In this document: positions 9,701 through 11,667 of the stretch, piece after piece | Layout: each line of letters begins with the position of its first letter | How positions within the stretch are numbered: the first letter of the stretch is position 1 | Notes under the pieces: generated by a model | The model's database searches: none | Seen by the model: the letters and a program-made list of their open reading frames with translations, nothing else | What the model was told of the DNA's origin: nothing | Assembly: GCA_028565715.1 (NCBI GenBank) | Contig: JAOXYC010202019.1 | Location: 1-11,667, forward strand | Direction of reading: 5' to 3' | DNA from: Phoronis pallida | Taxonomy: Eukaryota > Phoronida > Phoronidae | Length of the DNA stretch: 11,667 bases | Made by a program: the position numbers and the translations under genes

Positions 9701-10541
9701 TATTTCAAGAAACAGCATTGGACGATCGTTGGCCTGGGACTTCTTACGCCAAAATTTTGACTATATCAGAAACGAGTAAGTGTGGATTTTCATTTTAAAA
9801 GTTATGTGTGAGACAACCTGTGCTTTTTCGGTTATTCAGCTCGTAGAAAGTTTTTAGTAAAGTGATTTTTTAACCCACCCACCACTATGGGCGCTTTTTT
9901 CCGCCCATCTATCCAGAGTTACACCAAGTGTATTAGTTTTGTATACTCATGGTTTTTATTTTCTGTCATTTTGAATGAATTTGTCTTTCATAGACAACCA
10001 CTTTGTGTTGATGTTGACTCTGGCATTTTGAATAAAGACAATTTGGTAATGCATCAGCTTTTCCGGCCTAGTTCAAAATGTGTTATGATCGAATTTAATG
10101 AAACATTTTTCACAAATACATTTCAATACCCGTCAGAGTTTAAAACTACCGATATATTGCACCTGTGCTAGATCGGAATAGTGCCCGAATCGAATGACGT
10201 TGGCGTTAAATGGGTTGTTTAATATGATATCATGTGATGAATAATCCTCAGATCAAACATGGCCGATTTTTTTTATTGTTATATAAATACATAATGTTCA
10301 ATGTTTTAGATTCGCAGGGGGTTTCTCTTCTTTCGCAAGCCTGGTAACAGAGATACCTTCTGAATTTAATAGTAATATGGACTTGATACAGGTGAGATAC
10401 ATCCATGTGCATTGCATGAACTGCTTACACTAACCTGCTCGTTGTTTGTGCTATTGTAGATATGGCGGAGGATCCTTTTCCTTTTCAAACCTGATAACTG
10501 GTACATCGTCATCGTTCAACACACAGTTTGACCTAGACCAG
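579..10541 (+). CDS. ANPEP-like: M1 zinc aminopeptidase (aminopeptidase N-like), multi-exon, partial at both ends
   Basis: An M1 metallopeptidase removes single N-terminal residues from peptides; APN-type members are usually type II membrane ectoenzymes. Seen here: PCFDEP, then GAMEN (2024-2038, binds the peptide N-terminus), HELAH (2132-2146) and the third zinc ligand Glu (2864-2866) exactly 18 residues after HELAH, and a catalytic Tyr in ISYGK (3822-3824). GYYRVNYD (exon 11), a C-X6-C pair (exon 15), YCNAI...SCSK (exon 16) and [11 protein letters not shown] (exon 18b) identify the APN-type C-terminal half. Choosing one exon of each alternative pair gives 18 joined exons and about 714 residues in one open frame, with matching phases throughout. 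The family is usually about 950 residues, so the membrane anchor and first ~200 residues lie upstream and the last helices downstream. Orthology within the APN/ENPEP/TRHDE group is not settled. The gene shows no disabling change. Confidence 0.97.
735..783 (+). promoter_or_regulatory. 49-nt intron between exons 1a and 1b, probably too short to splice normally
   Basis: The intron starts gtaaga and ends ttttgcag. The likeliest branch site is ctttaac (A at 767-768), about 33 nt from the donor. Such crowding usually blocks U1 and U2 from assembling on the same intron, which is a known way to force mutually exclusive exons. A 7-bp stem (747-753 with 770-776) could also fold around the branch site. 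The role is inferred. Confidence 0.5.
784..939 (+). CDS. ANPEP-like: Exon 1b: alternative (downstream, canonical) copy of the PCFDEP exon
   Basis: This exon has 156 nt and the same entry and exit phases as exon 1a, with acceptor ttttgcag and donor AAG|gtacgg. It encodes [20 protein letters not shown] followed by EP and the beta strands behind it. This is the canonical APN form: Q-M-Q (800-808) matches the human Gln211/Gln213 pocket pair. Its sequon N-F-T is shifted two residues from the one in exon 1a. Either copy joins in frame to exon 2, restoring an Arg codon at the junction. Confidence 0.93.
940..1305 (+). other. Intron between exons 1b and 2
   Basis: The 366-nt intron holds a short direct repeat (1037-1132) and otherwise unremarkable sequence. 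No third copy of exon 1 is seen. Confidence 0.8.
1037..1132. repeat. Two tandem 51-bp units with internal hairpins
   Basis: Units start at 1037 and 1088 (ggcggcc...). Each includes ctacaaccatttctgaatgg. The first unit can form a stem from ccattc and gaatgg. The origin is unknown. Confidence 0.8.
1306..1423 (+). CDS. ANPEP-like: Exon 2: end of N-terminal beta domain
   Basis: 118 nt, with acceptor tttgtag and donor ACG|gtagga. After completing an Arg codon it encodes [20 protein letters not shown] then [13 protein letters not shown]. The [14 protein letters not shown] block is a hallmark of the M1 N-terminal domain. It carries a sequon N-T-T near its end and leaves in phase 0. Confidence 0.96.
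1424..1731 (+). other. Intron between exons 2 and 3
   Basis: 308 nt, bounded by gtagga and tttag. No repeat, gene or RNA recognised. Confidence 0.8.
1732..1852 (+). CDS. ANPEP-like: Exon 3: linker into catalytic domain
   Basis: 121 nt, with acceptor gatttag and donor G|gtgagt. It starts [20 protein letters not shown] and ends [10 protein letters not shown], the usual segment joining the beta domain to the thermolysin-like domain. Its final G joins exon 4 to make Asp. It contains a sequon N-Q-T. Confidence 0.96.
1995..2149 (+). CDS. ANPEP-like: Exon 4: GAMEN and HELAH active-site exon
   Basis: 155 nt, with acceptor tttcag and donor CAG|gtacgc. It encodes [20 protein letters not shown] and ends [15 protein letters not shown] (2024-2038) is the exopeptidase motif whose Glu holds the substrate amino group. 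HELAH (2132-2146) supplies two zinc His and the general-base Glu. The spacing between the motifs is 36 residues, as in human APN. The intron falls directly after HELAHQ. Confidence 0.98.
2421..2665 (-). mobile_element. tRNA-derived SINE, antisense to the gene, in the intron after exon 4
   Basis: Read on the - strand, an A-box-like tgccgagtggttg (near 2629-2641) and a B-box GGTTCAAATCC (2590-2600) form a tRNA-like head. About 140 nt of body follows, ending in a (GTT)n tail (aacaac repeats at 2421-2441 on +). Internal Pol III boxes with a simple 3' repeat are the SINE layout. Ends are approximate and no target duplication was identified. Its family is not recognised. Confidence 0.8.
2813..2926 (+). 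CDS. ANPEP-like: Exon 5: third zinc ligand
   Basis: 114 nt in phase 0 at both ends, with acceptor attttcag and donor ATG|gtaagt. It starts [20 protein letters not shown]. The Glu at 2864-2866 is the third zinc ligand, 18 residues after HELAH when spliced to exon 4. It continues ASYVEYLG, the usual M1 helix. Confidence 0.98.
3076..3466. mobile_element. Large foldback (inverted-repeat) element in the intron after exon 5
   Basis: Two long arms pair almost end to end around a short loop near 3288-3296 (taactttcc). Landmarks are cttactgggtgagtcgagt (left) against actcgactcacccagtaag (right), and ctcttgcgcgtgggacttct against agaagtcccacgcgcaagag. The left arm has about 35 extra bases (near 3131-3168), also present in the copy at 1-166. 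The right arm is followed by a 27-bp array. No open frame for a transposase is seen. Confidence 0.9.
3467..3547. repeat. Three tandem 27-bp units next to the foldback element
   Basis: Units start at 3467, 3494 and 3521, each atcggga(g/a)agtatgaaca followed by atacattct. The first two are identical and the third differs by one base. The array probably belongs to the element, because a single related unit follows the arm in the copy at 1-166. Confidence 0.95.
3564..3586. repeat. Short perfect hairpin after the 27-bp array
   Basis: cctgtct and agacagg pair over a 9-nt loop. It is intronic, with no known role. Confidence 0.6.
3696..3830 (+). CDS. ANPEP-like: Exon 6: catalytic-domain helices with catalytic Tyr
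   Basis: 135 nt, phase 0, with acceptor aaacag and donor AAG|gttagg. It encodes [20 protein letters not shown] and ends DRISYGK. The Tyr at 3822-3824 matches the transition-state-stabilising Tyr (human APN Tyr477). SSHP and the D-x-ISY-x-K signature are typical of the family. Confidence 0.96.
3831..4166 (+). other. Intron between exons 6 and 7
   Basis: 336 nt, gttagg to tttcag. Nothing recognisable inside. Confidence 0.8.
4167..4232 (+). CDS. ANPEP-like: Exon 7: catalytic-domain helix
   Basis: 66 nt, phase 0, with acceptor atttcag and donor ACG|gtaggt. It encodes [20 protein letters not shown] then LT, matching the family segment G-A-x-x-x-R-M-x-x-x-x-L that follows the catalytic Tyr. Confidence 0.95.
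4355..4420 (+). CDS. ANPEP-like: Exon 8: end of catalytic domain
   Basis: 66 nt, phase 0, with acceptor tttccag and donor AAG|gtaagt. It encodes [20 protein letters not shown] then TK, matching the family Y-L-x-x-x-x-Y-x-x-A-x-x-x-D-L-W block. It has the same length as exon 7 but is not a duplicate of it. Confidence 0.95.
4704..4885 (+). CDS. ANPEP-like: Exon 9: start of beta-sandwich domain
   Basis: 182 nt, with acceptor ttgtag and donor AA|gtaagt. It encodes [20 protein letters not shown], then [26 protein letters not shown] is the conserved end of the catalytic half and LTQKHFLLD begins the beta-sandwich. Confidence 0.96.
4886..5305 (+). other. Intron between exons 9 and 10
   Basis: 420 nt of AT-rich sequence. 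It shares the short string atccaattaaaggttt with the intron after exon 15 (8662 onward), perhaps a trace of a common old repeat. No gene seen. Confidence 0.75.
5306..5400 (+). CDS. ANPEP-like: Exon 10: beta-sandwich domain
   Basis: 95 nt, with acceptor attcag and donor A|gtaagt. It encodes [20 protein letters not shown], then [12 protein letters not shown]-x-W-x-I-P is the usual M1 strand. N-W-T is a glycosylation sequon. Both phases match the neighbouring exons. Confidence 0.94.
5685..5821 (+). CDS. ANPEP-like: Exon 11: GYYRVNYD exon
   Basis: 137 nt, with acceptor ttgacag and donor ACA|gtgagt. It encodes [20 protein letters not shown], then [13 protein letters not shown]. The G-Y-Y-R-V-N-Y-D motif marks the junction from beta-sandwich to the C-terminal helical domain in M1 ectoenzymes. 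Confidence 0.96.
5822..6209 (+). other. Intron between exons 11 and 12
   Basis: 388 nt. Open stretches here (5845-6184) have no recognisable protein and lie between two well-fitted exons, so they are treated as intron. Confidence 0.8.
6210..6265 (+). CDS. ANPEP-like: Exon 12: first helices of C-terminal domain
   Basis: 56 nt, with acceptor cttttag and donor AG|gtaaga. It encodes [28 protein letters not shown]-x-L-A is one of the best conserved C-terminal blocks of the family. Confidence 0.96.
6475..6625 (+). CDS. ANPEP-like: Exon 13: C-terminal helical domain
   Basis: 151 nt, with acceptor attcag and donor GAG|gtcagt. It starts RSGDVSD (Arg shared with exon 12), then [20 protein letters not shown], and ends in a Tyr-rich stretch SPYYGYYE. 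The Y-L-P-W-x-A-A block is typical of the family. The donor gtcagt is slightly weak. Confidence 0.95.
6709..6821. mobile_element. Hairpin MITE copy 1, in the intron before exon 14
   Basis: Ends pair imperfectly (gagtacaaatcg against ttgtaccgagtaa), and inside them ggtccctcgt pairs with acgagggac. The core gcgtttccattgactgaata is shared with the reverse complement of copy 2 at 7914-8030. Ends are approximate. No coding capacity. Confidence 0.8.
6992..7160. mobile_element. 169-bp MITE with 28-bp terminal inverted repeats and TA duplication
   Basis: The left end ccgtataaccccgcaaatga (6992 onward, to 7019) and the right end (7133-7160) are inverted copies with one mismatch in 28. TA flanks both sides (6990-6991 and 7161-7162), the target duplication typical of Tc1/mariner-type elements. 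The interior has no transposase. Confidence 0.88.
7205..7596 (+). repeat. GC-rich triple repeat with GACGGACA tail, probable retroelement fragment
   Basis: Three units start near 7231, 7344 and 7464 (ggtg(t/g)gcgcgtgctt), with periods of 113 and 120 bp. Each has small perfect hairpins such as cgtgcttcgcacg and cgcgctttgcgcg. They are followed by a gacggacagacgg-type stretch (7542-7572) and atatattagat. This composition stands out from the AT-rich gene. The tail resembles 3' ends of non-LTR or Penelope-type elements, which is inferred. Open frames on both strands result from the GC-rich repeats. Confidence 0.65.
7731..7810 (+). CDS. ANPEP-like: Exon 14: C-terminal helical domain
   Basis: 80 nt, with acceptor acttacag and donor CA|gtaagt. 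It encodes [20 protein letters not shown] then TAPITEQ. N-I-T is a sequon. The exon length is not a multiple of three, so skipping it would break the frame. Oppositely oriented hairpin repeats flank it (6709-6821 and 7914-8030). Confidence 0.94.
7914..8030. mobile_element. Hairpin MITE copy 2, in the intron after exon 14, inverted relative to copy 1
   Basis: Ends agcgcttggta and gtacctagcgt pair imperfectly. Inside, cgttattcagtcaatg (7949-7964) and 7971-7986 form a perfect 16-bp stem over a 6-nt loop. The core matches copy 1 in reverse orientation. Confidence 0.85.
8031..8436 (+). other. Rest of the intron between exons 14 and 15
   Basis: AT-rich sequence up to the acceptor at 8435-8436. No gene, RNA or repeat recognised. 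Confidence 0.7.
8437..8556 (+). CDS. ANPEP-like: Exon 15: conserved cysteine pair
   Basis: 120 nt, with acceptor acatag and donor CC|gtaagt. It encodes [20 protein letters not shown] then [18 protein letters not shown]. The C-X6-C spacing matches the first conserved disulfide of APN-type enzymes. N-E-T is a sequon. Confidence 0.96.
8557..8977 (+). other. Intron between exons 15 and 16
   Basis: 421 nt. Open stretches at 8644-8967 have no recognisable domain or family match by eye and are treated as intron. Confidence 0.8.
8978..9145 (+). CDS. ANPEP-like: Exon 16: YCNAI exon with second cysteine pair
   Basis: 168 nt, with acceptor tttacag and donor AG|gtatta. It encodes [20 protein letters not shown], then [20 protein letters not shown] and [13 protein letters not shown]. 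These two Cys match the second APN disulfide. The donor gtatta is weak, the weakest in the gene. Confidence 0.96.
9146..9634 (+). other. Intron between exons 16 and 17
   Basis: 489 nt. Two loosely similar stretches (atcgccattggctcgcc near 9394 and atcgccatggctcagcc near 9454) are noted; otherwise nothing recognised. Confidence 0.75.
9635..9775 (+). CDS. ANPEP-like: Exon 17: C-terminal helical domain, RKQDATSTI block
   Basis: 141 nt, with acceptor atttcag and donor GA|gtaagt. It encodes [20 protein letters not shown], then [20 protein letters not shown]. Its last two bases (GA) need an A from the next exon, and both exon 18a and exon 18b supply it to give Glu. Confidence 0.96.
9776..10309 (+). 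other. Intron between exons 17 and 18a
   Basis: 534 nt. No third copy of exon 18 is seen. The open stretch at 9887-10171 has no recognisable protein and no phase-compatible link to the flanking exons. Confidence 0.75.
10310..10391 (+). CDS. ANPEP-like: Exon 18a: alternative (upstream) copy of the GGG-S-F exon
   Basis: 82 nt, entering one base short of a codon and leaving in phase 0, exactly like exon 18b. The acceptor (gttttag) has a modest pyrimidine tract and the donor is CAG|gtgaga. It encodes [20 protein letters not shown] then SNMDLIQ. It aligns without gaps to exon 18b (12 of 27 residues identical). The Phe equivalent to human APN Phe896 is Ser here (10326-10328), though a Phe lies one residue earlier. 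The open frame, phase and length argue against a decayed copy. Confidence 0.8.
10392..10459 (+). promoter_or_regulatory. 68-nt intron between exons 18a and 18b
   Basis: The intron starts gtgaga and ends ctattgtag. A near-consensus branch site cactaac puts the branch A at about 10433, roughly 41 nt from the donor. This crowding, plus the frameshift when both exons join, fits mutually exclusive splicing. The role is inferred. Confidence 0.45.
10460..10541 (+). CDS. ANPEP-like: Exon 18b: alternative (downstream, canonical) copy of the GGGSFSF exon
   Basis: 82 nt, with acceptor ctattgtag and donor CAG|gtatgt. It encodes [20 protein letters not shown] then [18 protein letters not shown] is the canonical APN segment. 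The Phe at 10476-10478 aligns with human Phe896, which lines the S1 pocket. If exons 18a and 18b were both included, the second would be read out of frame and hit TGA at 10529-10531. If both were skipped, the frame would also break. Only single inclusion gives a full protein. Confidence 0.93.
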
Positions 10542-10946
10542 GTATGTATGTTGTAGGAATGTAAAACAAGAAGCTGAAAACACCTTCTCAGTGTTTATAA
10601 CTTGTAAAAGCCCCCTTTTCATATTCGTGTACAGCATATTCGTTCTGTTTCGCTAAAATAGCCCTCAGAGATTTTTCTCTGTTGCTTTATAAGTGTTTGA
10701 AATCAGAATGATTGTTTTTGTCAAAATAAAGACAACGTTTGTGAAAATAGTAGGCCTTATAGCTGTGGAAGTCTGGTGACTATTTCGGTGAAATTTAAGA
10801 AGAAGTACAACATCTATATTGGCATGGAGAACGTGGTATTTATAACACAATTATCAGACACTGAGTTGTGCATGATGAATGTAATTTTTTTAAAATAATA
10901 ATGGAAACATTATTCGACAGATTTTGGCATGAAGTAAACGCATGGT
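10542..10946 (+). other. Start of the intron after exon 18b
   Basis: AT-rich sequence with no exon matching the remaining C-terminal helices of APN. The final exons should lie beyond the window. Confidence 0.75.
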
Positions 10947-10951
10947 ATTAA

Positions 10952-11574
10952 CAGCTAGGAGAGATTCTCCGATTCGGTGATTGTCTCGCGATGGGGAGAT
11001 TTATACCCGATGGCGGAGATTTCAATTTTTAAAGCTGATCGACGTGGTCATAAACAAAAATCCAGAAATGGCGGGAAAATTTCTGAAAACTGTGTATTCT
11101 TTCGTTAGTTTACAGTTCGATGCATAACGTCTTAACAGCCATCAGCATCATGTAATCAATCTATGACGAAAGTGTTACTCAAAAAACTTGTTCAATGCGC
11201 ATATGACATACATTCGACCTATAACTTGGGAGACTTCCAGGATCGAAGGTACATACTTTTGCCGCAAGGATCGCTGGCGTTTGAGCCGTTCGGGTAGCCA
11301 TCAATAGTTTACCTGGAATTGCAATGATAAATTCTTTTTTGATATAACAATGACCCAAGTGTCAACTTTTCGGCTCTGTCCATTGGTAACGGTCAGAAAA
11401 TGCGCCGTTAATACATGTTACTCGTGGTCATGAAGCAAAATTATCGGACGATCGGGAGAGTTTCTCGCGAACGTGCGATAAAAAAGTTAGCCTTGGCATT
11501 GGCAAAATCTCTCCATGGGGCGAGAATCACCCGACTGAGAGATTATCTCCAAATCGGGTAATCTCTGCTAGCTG
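10952..11574. mobile_element. 623-bp non-autonomous inverted-repeat element with 5-bp target duplication
   Basis: The element begins cagctaggagagatt and ends aatctctgctagctg. ATTAA directly flanks both ends (10947-10951 and 11575-11579). The inverted similarity runs about 50-70 nt inward with an indel, including gcgatggggagatt against aatctctccatggggc. Inner direct similarity also occurs (cgtggtcat near 11043 and 11423). No open frame for a transposase. The superfamily is not assigned: an alternative reading with TTAA targets is possible but less symmetric. Confidence 0.85.
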
Positions 11575-11667
11575 ATTAACGTTGCTTTTATCTAAGATAA
11601 CCTACACTTGTTGATGTTTAAAAATATCTTACGGCAGTTACCAACACAAGTTTTATCATAACGCCGA

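Noticed and set aside
9887-10171. 94-residue open frame on +, considered as an extra or alternative exon
   Set aside because: No resemblance to exon 18 or any APN segment, and no splice sites in a suitable phase were seen.

Overview
The window is animal nuclear DNA. It is AT-rich and has one long interrupted gene on the + strand. About 20 coding blocks are bounded by GT...AG introns of 49 to about 1,100 bases, and most introns hold short mobile-element remains. No bacterial, viral or organellar gene is seen. The dense miniature inverted-repeat elements, a tRNA-derived SINE and compact introns suit an invertebrate, perhaps marine, but the sequence does not fix the phylum.

The gene encodes an M1-family zinc aminopeptidase of the aminopeptidase N (APN/ANPEP) type. 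About 714 residues can be read along one splice path through the window. The 5' exons (cytoplasmic tail, membrane anchor and first ~200 residues) lie upstream. The last part of the C-terminal helical domain lies downstream of position 11667. The path covers the N-terminal beta domain, GAMEN, HELAH-X18-E, the catalytic Tyr, the beta sandwich starting the C-terminal half, and the helical domain with its two conserved cysteine pairs.

The main discovery is that two positions in the gene carry tandem alternative exons. Exon 1a (579-734) and exon 1b (784-939) are both exactly 156 nt, share splice phase, are about 61% identical in protein, and are separated by only 49 nt. Exon 18a (10310-10391) and exon 18b (10460-10541) are both exactly 82 nt, share phase, are about 44% identical, and are separated by 68 nt. 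All four copies are open with good splice sites. By alignment from memory with human APN, the first pair carries the two S1-pocket glutamines (Gln211/Gln213) and the second pair carries the S1-pocket Phe896. In each pair the downstream copy keeps the usual residues and the upstream copy replaces them. This suggests that alternative splicing retunes substrate specificity, with up to four pocket combinations.

Layout: 1-~166, end of a foldback repeat; 167-421, a second inverted-repeat element; 579-939, exons 1a/1b; 1306-2149, exons 2-4 with GAMEN and HELAH; 2150-2812, an intron with an antisense SINE; 2813-2926, exon 5; 2927-3695, an intron with a large foldback element and a 27-bp tandem array; 3696-6625, exons 6-13; 6626-7730, an intron with three repeats; 7731-9775, exons 14-17, with another hairpin element after exon 14; 10310-10541, exons 18a/18b; 10952-11574, a 623-bp inverted-repeat element with a 5-bp target duplication.
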